In this document: piece by piece, positions 1 to 8,859 of the stretch
Position numbering within the stretch: position 1 is the first letter of the stretch
Layout of the letters: every line of letters starts with the position of its first letter
The notes under the pieces: generated by a model
Seen by the model: only the letters and a program-made list of their open reading frames with translations
The model's database searches: none
What the model was told of the DNA's origin: nothing
Assembly: GCF_001984175.1 (NCBI RefSeq)
Contig: NZ_MTQP01000045.1
Location: forward strand, 1 to 64,000
DNA: 64,000 nt
Origin: Saccharothrix sp. ALI-22-I
Lineage (GTDB): Bacteria; Actinomycetota; Actinomycetes; Mycobacteriales; Pseudonocardiaceae
Direction of reading: 5' to 3'
Made by a program: the position numbers and the translations under genes

Positions 1-2650
1 CCTCGGTCGCCTGCAACGGCGGCAGCAGGGTGTCCAGCGACGGCGGCTCGTTCAACGGCGGCAGCCACACCTCGTGCGCCGGCGGGCCCTGCCCGACCAG
101 GCGCTCGACGATGACTTCCAGCAGTGAGCGGCCGTCCGGGCCGTCCGGCCCCGATACGTACGCGGCGTCGAACCGGGTCAGCTGCGAGCCCTGCACGCCC
201 AGGTAACCCGAACCCGGGATGGGCGGCAGCTCGTAGGCGTCCGGCACACCGATCGCGGCCCGCGACTCGGTGGCGGAGAACGTCTTCAGACCGATCCGGT
301 AGGACAGGAACCCGTCCAGACCGCGCAGCTTGCCCTCCTCCAGCCGCTGCGAGGCCAGCAGCATCTGCACACCCAGGCTGCGACCGAGGCGGCCGATCAT
401 CAGGAAGACCTCGATGAAGTCCGGCTTCACGGACAGCATCTCGGAGAACTCGTCGACGCAGATGAACAGCAGTGGCAACGGAACGAGATCGGCGCCGTTC
501 TCACGCGCCTTCTCGTAGTCCCACACGTTCTTGAACTTGCCCACGGCCAGCAATTCCTGGCGCCGCGACATCTCACCCGCGATGGCGTCCCTCATGCGGT
601 CGACCAGGGTCAGGTCGCCCGCCAGGTTGGTGATCGTCGCGGCCACGTGCGGCGCGTCGTCCAGGCCGAGGAACGTCGCGCCACCCTTGAAGTCGACCAG
701 GATCATGTTGAGCGACATTGACGAGTGCGTCGCCAACATGCCCAGCACGAGCGTCCGCAGCAGTTCCGACTTACCGGAACCGGTCGCACCGATGACCATG
801 CCGTGCGGGCCCATGCCCTCCATGGCCGCTTCCTTGATGTCCAGCTCGACCAGCTCACCGAACTCGTCGATGCCGAACGGCACCCGGTAGCGGTCGCGCA
901 CCGGCCGGAGTTGCCACGCGCGCTCCACGTCGAACGACTCCGAACCACCGTCGAAGCCCAGCATCTCCAGGAAGGTGGGCGCCGGGACGTCGACCTGTGC
1001 CTCCTCGGGCGCCTGCTCCCCCACCTGCTCCCGCGCTGGCTCGTCCCAGCCGGGGAACGAAGGATCGCTCAGCCTGCGGATCACATCCGAGACGTGGTCC
1101 TCGTCGTTGTCCTGGAAGGTGATCGCGCTCAGGAACCGACGTCCGGCGTAGAGACCCCAGCCGGGCTGCTCCGGCAGGGTCGCCGCGAGTTCCGCGCTGA
1201 TCTTCGACTCGCGCGGGTCGTCGAGTTGGAGTTCGACGCGCCCGCGCAGCAACGGCGTGATCTTGGCCGGGAGTTCCGCCCAGTTCCGTGCGGTCACCAG
1301 CACGTGGACGCCGAAGCGCAGACCGGCACTGGCGATCTGGTGCACCGCGTCGTCCAGCAGCGGCACGGCGTCGTGGAACTGCTCCCAACCGTCGATGACG
1401 AGGAACAGGTCGCCGTGCACGCCCGACGACAGCACGCCGCGCTTGCTGAGCTCCCGGTACGTGTGGGTCCTGGTGAGGCCGAGGGCCCGGAACATGCGGT
1501 CGCGCCGGTCCAGGTGCTGGATCAGCCAGTCGAGCAGCCGTTCCACCTCACGCCGGTCCGACGGTGCGATCACCGCTTTGAGGTGCGGAAACGTGCCCAA
1601 CGTGCGGAAGCTGCCGCCGCCGTCCAGGCAGTAGAAGCTGATCTGTTCCGGGGTTCGGCCGTGCGCCAGCCCGCTCATCAGGGTGTGCACGAGCGTGGAC
1701 TTGCCGGAGTAGATGCGACCGACGACCGCGAGGTGCCCCTCCTGTCCGGCGAAGTCGATCCGCAGGACGTTGTCCGCGCGTCCGCCGTTGTGCTGGGCCT
1801 GCCCGATGGGCGAGCTCAGGTCGAGGTAGTCGCCCGACTCCTCCGGGGGCAGCAGATCGGTGAGCCTCGGCGACTCGGAGTCGCCGTCCACGACGATGCG
1901 ACGGGACCGCACCTTGGCCACGCGGAAGGTGCCTTCCGACTTGTTGCTCATCGTCGGCGTCTGCTTCAGACCGGTCTGCTTCACCTCGTCGCGGACGAAC
2001 GAGTAGAGGTCTTCGACGTTGATCGAGTCCGCGCCCACCCGACCGGCGGCCCCGGTGCCGATCCCCTTGATCACCGCGTCGGTGAACGCGGAGACCCGTT
2101 GCCGACGCTCGTCGTAGAACAGCTTGTCCTGTTCGTAGGCGAATTCGAGTTCGTTCGACGCGGTGAGGACGAAGGTGCCCTGACCGAAGTGCTGCCGCAC
2201 GTCGCTCCAGTCGCCCGACCGCTGGGTCGGGCGCTGGGTGAACGCGCCGCTGTAGCAGCAGTCGAGCAGGACCAGCTTCGATCGTGCCCGGCACTCCTCC
2301 AGCAGGTGCTGGAGCACGACGCCGGGCATCGCGGTGGCGTAGGGCCGATGCCGGTCGGTGTCGCTGGCGGCGAAGAACAGCTGGTCGTAGTCGTTCTTGA
2401 TCCCGTGGCCGGTCAGGTAGAGCAGCACCTCGTCATCGACGTCACGCTCACGCAGGAACTCCTCGACCGCGCGTTCCGCCGCGCTCTTCGAGGGGTCGAG
2501 CAGTACCTCGGCGGAGTCGAACTCGCCGATGTCGGGGTCCAACAGCAGTTGCGAGAGGTGTTTCGCCTCGTCGACGACCGATTCCAGCGGGGCGAGCTTC
2601 GGATCGAGGTACCGCGATGTGGCGATCAGCAGCGCGACGCGCTTGCCCAT
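1..2650 (-). CDS. Caspase-FtsK/SpoIIIE fusion, EACC1-associated (partial, runs off the left edge)
   Basis: I translated this frame by hand; it stays open from the ATG at 2650 to the window edge, at least 883 residues. Residues 1-240 form a caspase-like (C14) domain with the His in YLTGHG (His82) and the Cys in LLDCCYSGAF (Cys132). Two FtsK/SpoIIIE (HerA-FtsK) ATPase units follow. The first has a degenerate Walker A, GRIYSGKST (Lys317), and FLVID as Walker B; the second has GATGSGKSE (Lys627) and FICVDEFSE. No signal peptide is visible, so it should act in the cytoplasm. In actinobacteria this architecture accompanies a small EACC1 protein, which is the next gene upstream, 4 nt away. The family is regarded as a conflict or cell-death type system: the ATPase is thought to sense or assemble and the caspase to cut. 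The function is inferred and the target unknown. The missing 3' end probably holds the rest of the second ATPase unit. Confidence 0.88.
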   Translation of the reverse strand, partial: MGKRVALLIATSRYLDPKLAPLESVVDEAKHLSQLLLDPDIGEFDSAEVLLDPSKSAAERAVEEFLRERDVDDEVLLYLTGHGIKNDYDQLFFAASDTDRHRPYATAMPGVVLQHLLEECRARSKLVLLDCCYSGAFTQRPTQRSGDWSDVRQHFGQGTFVLTASNELEFAYEQDKLFYDERRQRVSAFTDAVIKGIGTGAAGRVGADSINVEDLYSFVRDEVKQTGLKQTPTMSNKSEGTFRVAKVRSRRIVVDGDSESPRLTDLLPPEESGDYLDLSSPIGQAQHNGGRADNVLRIDFAGQEGHLAVVGRIYSGKSTLVHTLMSGLAHGRTPEQISFYCLDGGGSFRTLGTFPHLKAVIAPSDRREVERLLDWLIQHLDRRDRMFRALGLTRTHTYRELSKRGVLSSGVHGDLFLVIDGWEQFHDAVPLLDDAVHQIASAGLRFGVHVLVTARNWAELPAKITPLLRGRVELQLDDPRESKISAELAATLPEQPGWGLYAGRRFLSAITFQDNDEDHVSDVIRRLSDPSFPGWDEPAREQVGEQAPEEAQVDVPAPTFLEMLGFDGGSESFDVERAWQLRPVRDRYRVPFGIDEFGELVELDIKEAAMEGMGPHGMVIGATGSGKSELLRTLVLGMLATHSSMSLNMILVDFKGGATFLGLDDAPHVAATITNLAGDLTLVDRMRDAIAGEMSRRQELLAVGKFKNVWDYEKARENGADLVPLPLLFICVDEFSEMLSVKPDFIEVFLMIGRLGRSLGVQMLLASQRLEEGKLRGLDGFLSYRIGLKTFSATESRAAIGVPDAYELPPIPGSGYLGVQGSQLTRFDAAYVSGPDGPDGRSLLEVIVERLVGQGPPAHEVWLPPLNEPPSLDTLLPPLQATE

Positions 2651-2654
2651 GTCG

Positions 2655-3032
2655 TTACTGCCCTGCCTGATCGTCCTCGCCGGCGGCCAGCAACTGGGCC
2701 AACTCGTGCTGGTCGGCTTTCGAGACACCGGTGAACGACCACGTCTTGTCACCCTTGGTGACCTTGACGCTGCGGTCCTTCGCCTTGTTCACGAAGGCGA
2801 TCACGACCTTGCCCACGGTGGCGATCATCGACGTGGACAGCACCCCGGTGATCACCAGTTCGGTGAGCTGGGGTGTCCAACCCGACTTGCCGTCGACGGG
2901 CACCTCGCCCTCGGCCCTGGCCACGTTGACCACGCCCAGCGCGCGGATGTCCTTGAGGAGTGACGCCGACAGGCGGTGCAGTTCACGCTCGTCGGCCGCG
3001 TGCGCATCCACCGTGAGTGTCAGGTCGTCCAT
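2655..3032 (-). CDS. Effector-associated constant component EACC1
   Basis: A 125-residue protein starting MDDLTLTVDAHAADERELH. I chose the ATG at 3032, not the longer frame to 3074, because GGAG sits 9 nt before it and homologues begin near this point. The centre holds a hydrophobic stretch (ELVITGVLSTSMIATVGKVVIAF) followed by a basic-rich strand-like tail. This matches the EACC1 family of small proteins that precede effector genes such as caspases, trypsin-like proteases or FtsK fusions in actinobacterial conflict operons. The stop lies 4 nt before the caspase-FtsK ATG, so the two are surely co-transcribed and probably translationally coupled. The family is thought to be an adaptor or regulatory partner of the effector; its exact role is not known. 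Confidence 0.85.
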   Translation of the reverse strand: MDDLTLTVDAHAADERELHRLSASLLKDIRALGVVNVARAEGEVPVDGKSGWTPQLTELVITGVLSTSMIATVGKVVIAFVNKAKDRSVKVTKGDKTWSFTGVSKADQHELAQLLAAGEDDQAGQ

Positions 3033-3194
3033 CCGTGATCTCCGCTTCGAGTCGCAGCAGCAGTGATCAGTCAAGGTATATCAACCGTCGGCCGCACTGA
3101 TGCCGATCGCCACGACTCCCACTCGTCCGCACGATCGCGGTAATGGATGTCCCCCGATCGTGCAGGAAACGGTCCGTCATCGCGGAACGGCCGG

Positions 3195-4319
3195 TTAGCG
3201 TGAATCCAGGTGGTCCGCGACGCAGGCCAGGTAGAGCTTGAGCACGAAGCGGGCGTCGCGAGTGCTGTGGCCGGTCAGCTCCTCGATCTTGTTCAGCCGG
3301 TAGACCAGCGTGTTGCGGTGGATGCGCAGTTCGGCGGCGGCGCGGACCAGGTTGAAGCCGCACTCGCACCACGTGGTGATCGTCTGGCGCAGGACCGGCC
3401 AGTCGGTCTGCCCCCGCAGGTCGCCCAGGAGTGCCCGCGCGAACCTGGTGCGCAGGTGCCGGCCGCTGGACGCGACGAGTTCCTGAACCCGCAGGTCGTC
3501 GATGTGCACGACCCCGGCCGGCCGACCCAACCGTGCCGCGAGGTAGAGCGCGGTCGACGCGTCCTGGTACGAGTCGTGCAGCTCGGGGACCGACGCGGCC
3601 CGACCGCCGATACCGACCGTGCAGTGGGTGCCGATCTCGTCGGGCACCCGGACGCACCGGTCCGGCAACTCCGGCAACGACGCCTTCTCCAGGTGCAGCA
3701 CGACGAACCGGCCGGAACTCGTGCTGCCGACGATGTCCTGAGGATCGTCGAACACCCTCCGCAACGCCCGGTTGACCTTCGTGGGCTCCGCCGGGGCCTC
3801 TACGTCCACCACCACGGCCACCCGGCGCTGCCGCAGGTCGTACCCGAGTTCGTGGGCGCGGAGGGTCAGCGGCTCGGGCTCGGCCGTCTGCCGGTCGTAG
3901 TGCGCCACGTCGCGCAGCAGGTCCTCGACGGCCTTCTCCCGGAACAGCCGTGAGGACAACAGGACCGACTCGCGCAGCAGGAGTTCGGTCTGGTTGCGCA
4001 CCAGCCGGCCGAACCGCTCCACCTGGCCCGGCGCGCCGGTGATGCCCACCGTGCCGACCGCCTCGCCGTTGAGCACGAGCGGCAGCGTGATGCCCGGCTC
4101 CACGCCGCTGAGCCGCCGTGCCGCCTCCGGGTCGTGGCTCATCGCGCACAGCCGGCGCACCACCTCGACCGACGCCTCGTGGAAGCTCCCGACCCGGTCG
4201 GGGTCGCCGCTGCCGATCACGATGCCGTCCCGGTCGGTGATCAGGACGTTGAACCCGATGATCGCGCTGGTGTCGACCGCGATCTCGTTGGCGATCGAGG
4301 ACGCGAGCACCACTCTCAC
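3195..4319 (-). CDS. CdaR/PucR-type transcriptional regulator
   Basis: A 374-residue regulator. The N-terminal 135 residues match the sugar-diacid-recognition (diacid_rec) domain (IANEIAVDTSAIIGFNV, then DRDGIVIGSGDPDR). The middle is a GGDEF-like degenerate domain of the PucR/CdaR family. The C-terminus carries a PucR-type helix-turn-helix (NLVRAAAELRIHRNTLVYRLNKIEE). The start codon is GTG; GTG codons at 4313 and 4310 fit better with the AGAGG 5-8 nt upstream, so the true start may be two or three residues in. It is transcribed divergently from an amino-acid ABC transporter/D-amino-acid oxidase operon, which makes that operon its likely target. CdaR relatives sense small acids such as glycerate or glucarate; the inducer here is unknown. 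Confidence 0.85.
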   Translation of the reverse strand: MRVVLASSIANEIAVDTSAIIGFNVLITDRDGIVIGSGDPDRVGSFHEASVEVVRRLCAMSHDPEAARRLSGVEPGITLPLVLNGEAVGTVGITGAPGQVERFGRLVRNQTELLLRESVLLSSRLFREKAVEDLLRDVAHYDRQTAEPEPLTLRAHELGYDLRQRRVAVVVDVEAPAEPTKVNRALRRVFDDPQDIVGSTSSGRFVVLHLEKASLPELPDRCVRVPDEIGTHCTVGIGGRAASVPELHDSYQDASTALYLAARLGRPAGVVHIDDLRVQELVASSGRHLRTRFARALLGDLRGQTDWPVLRQTITTWCECGFNLVRAAAELRIHRNTLVYRLNKIEELTGHSTRDARFVLKLYLACVADHLDSR

Positions 4320-4366
4320 CTCTTGTACGGAACGTATGGCGGGTCACCCCGATCGGACCAGCAGTT

Positions 4367-4383
4367 CTGGTCAGAGTAACCAG
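4367..4383. promoter_or_regulatory. Candidate operator between cdaR-like gene and amino-acid operon
   Basis: Inverted repeat CTGGT, 7-nt spacer, ACCAG, in the 126-bp divergent intergenic region. The dyad lies 48 nt upstream of the regulator's GTG and 62 nt upstream of the lipoprotein ATG, a sensible place for the CdaR-like protein to bind. Only the symmetry is seen; binding is inferred. Confidence 0.4.
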
Positions 4384-4445
4384 TGACCTGCGGCATTCGG
4401 ACGCTTAGCGTGTGCCCAACCTCATCGCCAGTTAGGACGTGCGCC

Positions 4446-5348
4446 ATGTCGAGAACCGCATCGCTCGCCGTGAGCGGCCTGCTGATCGCCGCGCTGACCG
4501 CCTGTTCGTCCGGTGACGCGGCCGACCGGGGCGCGGACGACCTCGGCACGATCGAGCCCGGCGTGCTCAAGGTCGCGATCCAGCCGTACGCCCCGTACAC
4601 CGACTACCAGGGCGGGGAACTGACCGGCCTGGACAGCGAGATCCTCACCGCCGTCGCCGCCAAGCTGAACCTCAAGGTCGAACCCGAGGTCACCGACTTC
4701 GCGGGCATGCTCGCCGGCGTCCAGTCCCGACGCGTCGACATCACCATCGGCGGCGTCGCCTGGTCGGCGGACCGGCAGAAACAGGGCCTGTTCACCGACC
4801 CGCCGTACTACTCGCCGCCGGCGATGGCGGTGAAGTCCGACAAGGAGTACAAGACGGTCTCCGACCTGGAGAACCTGCGCCTGGCCACGGTGGAGGGCTA
4901 CGTCTGGGTCAAGTCGATCCAGGCCGTGCCCGGCGCGAAGTTGCAGGCCTACCCGGACGGCAACGGCGTGATCGACGACCTCGGCGCGGAGCGGGCGGAC
5001 GTCGGCTTCCTCGACCCGCTGATCATCATCGCCGCGCAGAAGGCACGGCCCGAGTTGGCCATCAAGACCCAGTACCTGACCCCGCCCAGTGACGCCGACG
5101 TGCAGGCGAAGCCCGCGTACGAGTACTTCCGCTCGTACATGACCAGCTTCTACCTGCCCAAGGAAGCGACCGCGCTGGAACAGGCCATCTCCCGGGAGAT
5201 CCGGGCGATGTACGGCAACGGCGAGCTGACCGGGCTGGTGCGGAAGTACGGCGGCGACCCGGAGCAGTTCCTCAAGCCCCCGACGCACATCGCGCCGCTG
5301 CGCCGGGACGTGGACCGGCCGTCCGACTGGACCCCACCGTCGATCTGA
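4446..5348 (+). CDS. Amino-acid ABC transporter substrate-binding lipoprotein
   Basis: A 300-residue lipoprotein. The signal peptide MSRTASLAVSGLLIAALTAC ends in a lipobox LTAC, so the mature protein should be lipid-anchored outside the membrane. The rest matches the SBP_bac_3 family of polar amino-acid binding proteins: GVLKVAIQPYAPYTDYQGGELTGLD near the mature N-terminus, GMLAGVQSRRVDITIGG, and FTDPPYY before the hinge. The start is the ATG at 4446; upstream codons in frame would precede the signal peptide. It is the first gene of an operon with a permease, an ATPase and a DadA-like oxidoreductase. The last gene suggests D-amino acids or a related amine as substrate, but that is inferred from context. 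Confidence 0.9.
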   Translation: MSRTASLAVSGLLIAALTACSSGDAADRGADDLGTIEPGVLKVAIQPYAPYTDYQGGELTGLDSEILTAVAAKLNLKVEPEVTDFAGMLAGVQSRRVDITIGGVAWSADRQKQGLFTDPPYYSPPAMAVKSDKEYKTVSDLENLRLATVEGYVWVKSIQAVPGAKLQAYPDGNGVIDDLGAERADVGFLDPLIIIAAQKARPELAIKTQYLTPPSDADVQAKPAYEYFRSYMTSFYLPKEATALEQAISREIRAMYGNGELTGLVRKYGGDPEQFLKPPTHIAPLRRDVDRPSDWTPPSI

Positions 5349-5390
5349 GGCGATCCGAGTCGGTCCAGTCGATCCGAGTTGATCTGAGGG

Positions 5391-6125
5391 GTGAGCGTGT
5401 TCCAGGTTCCTTGGTCGGAGTACTCCGCAGACCTGTGGGAGGGTCTGCTCAAGACCCTCTCCTACACCGCGGTCGGGTTCGTCGGTGCTGCACTGCTGGG
5501 ACTCGCGGTCGCGCTCATGCGGCTGAGCCCGGCACGTCTGCTGCGGATACCCGCGGTCCTCTACACCGAGGTGTTCAAGAACGTCCCGCTGCTCGCGGTC
5601 ATCTTCCTGACCTACTTCGGGCTGGGCTCGATCGGGCTGAAGTTCGACGCGTTCCAGGCCGGGACGCTCAGCCTGGTGATCTTCTACGCCGCGTACCTGT
5701 CGGAGATCTTCCGATCGGCCATCAACGGCGTGCACGGCGGTCAGCAGGAGGCGGCCGAGGCGCTGGGCATGCGCCGGATCAGCACGTTCGGCAAGGTGGT
5801 GTTCCCGCAGGCGCTGCGGCTGGCCCTGCCGGGCACCAACACCATGCTGGTGGACCTGCTGAAGTCCACGTCGCTGCTGGTCACCATCTCGGCCGCCGAG
5901 CTCATGTCGCAGGGCCGGCTGATCACCTCGGCGACGTTCCGGGCGCTGGAGGTCTACCTGGTGATCGCGGCGATCTACTTCGTCCTGTGCTACCCGCTGT
6001 CGCAGGGGTTGCTGTGGTTCGAGCGGCGCATCCAGGCGGGCACGCCGCTGTCGGTCGGGCGGCGGCGCAGGCTCCGCGCGGCCAAGGCGCTGCTCGCGCA
6101 GTCGCAGTCGGAGGTGACGGCATGA
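5391..6125 (+). CDS. Amino-acid ABC transporter permease (HisM/GlnP family)
   Basis: A 244-residue integral membrane protein with about five hydrophobic segments. It has the polar-amino-acid permease signature, including the EAA loop at EAAEALGMRRISTFGKVVFPQ, where the ATPase docks, and the family motif YTEVFKNVPLLAVIFLTYF. The start is GTG at 5391; a GTG two codons on is also possible. It is 42 nt after the binding protein. Its stop overlaps the ATPase start in an ATGA. HisM-type permeases act as a homodimer, or as a heterodimer with HisQ; only one permease is present here, so a homodimer is expected. Confidence 0.92.
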   Translation: MSVFQVPWSEYSADLWEGLLKTLSYTAVGFVGAALLGLAVALMRLSPARLLRIPAVLYTEVFKNVPLLAVIFLTYFGLGSIGLKFDAFQAGTLSLVIFYAAYLSEIFRSAINGVHGGQQEAAEALGMRRISTFGKVVFPQALRLALPGTNTMLVDLLKSTSLLVTISAAELMSQGRLITSATFRALEVYLVIAAIYFVLCYPLSQGLLWFERRIQAGTPLSVGRRRRLRAAKALLAQSQSEVTA

Positions 6126-6922
6126 CCGAGGTGACGGAAAACCGGACGGCCACCGACGTGCTCACCATCGCCGGGCTGAGCAAGTCGTTCGGCGGCAGGC
6201 TGGTGCTCGACGACGTCTCGCTGTCGGTGCACCGCAGCACGATCACCGCGATCATCGGTCAGAGCGGTGGCGGCAAGACCACGTTGTTGCGCTGCCTGAA
6301 CCTGCTCGAACGCCCCGACCGCGGCCTCATCGCGGTCGACGGCGAACCGATCTTCGACCACCGGGTGGTGTGCCGCGACCTGCCGAAACTGCGCCGCTCG
6401 GTGGGCATGGTGTTCCAGCGGTTCAACCTCTTCCCGCACCTGACCGCCGTCGAGAACGTGATGCTCGCGCCGCTCGACGCCGGTGTTCCGGAGCAGGAAG
6501 CCGTCGAACGCGCGGTCAACCTGCTGCGCCGGGTGCGGCTGACCCACCGGGCGACGGCGTACCCGGAGCAGATGTCCGGCGGGGAACAGCAGCGGGTGGC
6601 CATCGCCCGGGCACTGGCCCTGCGCCCGTCCGTGCTGCTGTTCGACGAACCGACGTCCTCTTTGGACCCGGAGTCGACCGGCGAGGTGCTGCGGGTGATG
6701 CGCGAGCTGGCCGCCGACGGTATGACGATGGTCCTGGTCACGCACGAGTTGTCGTTCGCCGGGGACGTGGCCGACCGGGTGGTGTTCGTCGACGGCGGGC
6801 GGATCGTCGAGGAGGGCGAACCCGGCCAGGTGCTCGGCAACCCCCGCGAGCCGCGCACCCGGGAATTCCTCACCCACTTCTCCCAGTCACACCAATCCCA
6901 GTCACACCAATCGAAAGATTGA
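6122..6922 (+). CDS. Amino-acid ABC transporter ATP-binding protein
   Basis: A 266-residue ABC ATPase of the GlnQ/HisP type. Walker A is GQSGGGKTT, the Q-loop lies at MVFQRFNLFPHLTAVEN, the ABC signature is MSGGEQQRVAIARA, Walker B is VLLFDEPTSSLDPE, and the switch His follows in VTHELSF. Translation starts in the ATGA overlap with the permease stop, so the two are coupled. The C-terminal tail SHQSQSHQSKD comes from a 15-bp direct repeat in the DNA and looks like a recent small expansion with no role in catalysis. With the lipoprotein and permease it completes the importer. Confidence 0.93.
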   Translation: MTEVTENRTATDVLTIAGLSKSFGGRLVLDDVSLSVHRSTITAIIGQSGGGKTTLLRCLNLLERPDRGLIAVDGEPIFDHRVVCRDLPKLRRSVGMVFQRFNLFPHLTAVENVMLAPLDAGVPEQEAVERAVNLLRRVRLTHRATAYPEQMSGGEQQRVAIARALALRPSVLLFDEPTSSLDPESTGEVLRVMRELAADGMTMVLVTHELSFAGDVADRVVFVDGGRIVEEGEPGQVLGNPREPRTREFLTHFSQSHQSQSHQSKD

Positions 6923-6924
6923 CG

Positions 6925-8190
6925 ATGCCGTCATCAGCAGACGCCCCGGTGGTCGTGGTCGGCGGTGGCGTGGTCGGCCTGTGCATCGCCCACTACCTGA
7001 CCTCCGCCGGTGTTCAAGTCGAGGTGATCGAGCGGGCGTCGTTGGGCTCCGGCGCGTCGTGGGGCAATGCGGGCTGGGTCTGCCTGAGCCATTCCGCGCC
7101 CGTGCCCGCGCCCGGAGTCGCCCACTACGCACTCCGGTCGCTGGGCAGGCCGGAGTCACCGCTGTACCTGCGGCCGTCCGTGGACCCCCGGTTCCTGGTG
7201 TGGCTGTGGCGGTTGTGGCGCAGCAGCGGCGAATCGGCGTTCCGGCGCGGTTATGCGGCGGTCACCGCGCTGAACGAACCGACGTTCGACCTGTTCGAGG
7301 GCTTGACCGAGGCCGGCGTCGATACCACGTTGCAGCGCCCCGGCCTAGTGCACGCGTTCCTGTCCTCCACCGAGGCCCGCCACCACCTGGACGTCCAACG
7401 CGAGATGGCCGACGGCCACTACGACCTGCCCGAGCAGGTGACGGTCGGACCGGACGCGCATCGCCTGGACCCGGCGCTGTCCCCCTCCATCCAGGCGGCC
7501 TACCTGGTGCGCGGCGAGGGCGTCGTCGACCCGGTCCGGTTGGTCGAATCCCTCGCCCGTGTAGTGAAGGGCGCCGGCGGGCACGTCCGTGAGAACGCCA
7601 CAGTCACCGGCTTCCGCGGCACCGCCGGTGCCGTCACCGCCGTGCGCACGAACGAGGGCGAGCTGCCGTGCCGCGCCGTCGTCATCGCGGCCGGCATGTG
7701 GTCGCAGCCCCTCCTGGCCCAACTCGGCGTCCGACTGCCGATGCAGGCAGGCAAGGGTTACAGCTTCTCGGTCGATCTCGACCCCGCACCCAGCCACGCG
7801 CTGTACTTCGGCGACCGGCGGGTAGTCGCCTCCCCCATGAACGGCACCACCCGCATCGCCGGCACGATGGAGTTGAGCGGCAACAACCGCAAACTGGACT
7901 GGCGCCGGATCGTGGCCATCGCCCAGGCCAGCCGCCACTACCTCGGCCGCTGGTTCGACGACCCCGACGACCTACCCCAACGCATCCGCGACCCCTGGGT
8001 CGGCGGCAGACCGTTCCTCGCCGACGGACTACCCGTGATCGACCGCACCCCGAGCCACGACAACGTCTTCGCCGCCACCGGCCACGGCATGCTCGGCGTC
8101 ACCCTCGCCCCCGCCACCGGCCGCGCGCTGACCGACTACTTCCTCACCGGCCAACGCCCCGACACCCTCAACGCCTTCCGCTTCCGCTAG
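6925..8190 (+). CDS. DadA-like FAD-dependent D-amino-acid dehydrogenase/oxidase
   Basis: A 421-residue DAO-family flavoenzyme. It opens with the dinucleotide-binding motif VVVVGGGVVGLCIAHYL and the acidic strand end VEVIER. The segment SWGNAGWVCLSHSAP matches the DadA-type N-terminal region. Near the C-terminus is a second flavin-binding stretch, ATGHGMLGVTLAPATG. Enzymes of this family oxidise D-amino acids or secondary amines to keto acids or imines with FAD. The gene begins 2 nt after the ATPase stop, so it belongs to the transporter operon, and import followed by oxidation is the natural reading. Relatives act on sarcosine, glycine or hydroxyproline, so the substrate cannot be fixed from sequence. 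The last 23 nt overlap the convergent membrane-protein gene. Confidence 0.85.
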   Translation: MPSSADAPVVVVGGGVVGLCIAHYLTSAGVQVEVIERASLGSGASWGNAGWVCLSHSAPVPAPGVAHYALRSLGRPESPLYLRPSVDPRFLVWLWRLWRSSGESAFRRGYAAVTALNEPTFDLFEGLTEAGVDTTLQRPGLVHAFLSSTEARHHLDVQREMADGHYDLPEQVTVGPDAHRLDPALSPSIQAAYLVRGEGVVDPVRLVESLARVVKGAGGHVRENATVTGFRGTAGAVTAVRTNEGELPCRAVVIAAGMWSQPLLAQLGVRLPMQAGKGYSFSVDLDPAPSHALYFGDRRVVASPMNGTTRIAGTMELSGNNRKLDWRRIVAIAQASRHYLGRWFDDPDDLPQRIRDPWVGGRPFLADGLPVIDRTPSHDNVFAATGHGMLGVTLAPATGRALTDYFLTGQRPDTLNAFRFR

Positions 8191-8623
8191 GGGGCAACCC
8201 GCTCCGCTCACCTGACCGGCTGCGGGAGGACCTGGTCAGGTACAGCAGCCACCCGGCCAGGACGATGGGGAACCACAAGGACAACCGCTGCCAGACGAGG
8301 TCGTCGGCACGGACCACGTGCATCTCGTGGTAGACCATGTGCGGCACGCTGAACAGCAACGAGCCGATCAGGACAGCTCGGACGAACACCGGCTCCGGCC
8401 ATTTGACGCACACTGCGGCGACGGGCACGAACTGCGCCAACGCCAACCCGAAGTCCCGCACGAGGTGTTCGTTGTACGGCGGGAACAAGCGCACCCAGGC
8501 GTGATCCGGCGTCGGGAAGGCCCCGAAGAACCCGTCAGGCGACACGACGGCCCACAGCGCGGGTCCGGCCTGCCACAGCGCCAGCAGCACGATTCCGGTG
8601 CGAAGCCGAGTCGTCGTGCTCAT
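8168..8623 (-). CDS. Four-helix integral membrane protein, unknown function
   Basis: A 151-residue protein with four hydrophobic stretches (residues about 8-30, 60-78, 83-103 and 113-133) joined by short polar loops. Two features stand out: a conserved-looking loop, PPYNEHLVRDFG, and VPHMVYHEMHV, which is rich in His and acidic residues. I chose the ATG at 8623 because GGGAG precedes it; a longer frame to 8659 lacks such a site. It resembles the small DoxX/DUF4345-like four-helix proteins of actinomycetes, but I would not assign a function. It converges on the dadA-like gene and its last codons overlap that gene by 23 nt. Confidence 0.65.
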   Translation of the reverse strand: MSTTTRLRTGIVLLALWQAGPALWAVVSPDGFFGAFPTPDHAWVRLFPPYNEHLVRDFGLALAQFVPVAAVCVKWPEPVFVRAVLIGSLLFSVPHMVYHEMHVVRADDLVWQRLSLWFPIVLAGWLLYLTRSSRSRSGERSGLPPSGSGRR

Positions 8624-8816
8624 TCCCCACTCCCGAGATCGTGGTGAGCCGATCGACAACCCCGCCGTTCCTCTTCTCCGACGGGTCGGTGCTCACCCCG
8701 ACCGGGTAACCGCCGTCCACCGGCACACACTCGCCACCCGGCGAACCACCCGAAAGGTTCGGCCGAGCACAGTCCGGATGAACCGGCCGCAGTGGTCCCG
8801 AGTCCTGTGTAGTGGG

Positions 8817-8852
8817 CAGCGCCCCGCCTCGGACTGACGAGGTGGGGCGCTG
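8817..8852. terminator. Strong stem-loop terminator
   Basis: 15-nt arms (CAGCGCCCCGCCTCG and CGAGGTGGGGCGCTG, one G-T wobble) around a 6-nt loop. It lies 7 nt past the stop of the minus-strand TetR remnant and so was that gene's terminator. No long T-tract follows, as is common in actinomycetes. Confidence 0.75.
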
Positions 8853-8859
8853 TCGTGTC

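Noticed and set aside
725..2734. 669-codon plus-strand frame over the caspase-FtsK gene
   Set aside because: No start signal or domain; the minus strand carries the full set of caspase and ATPase motifs in one open frame.
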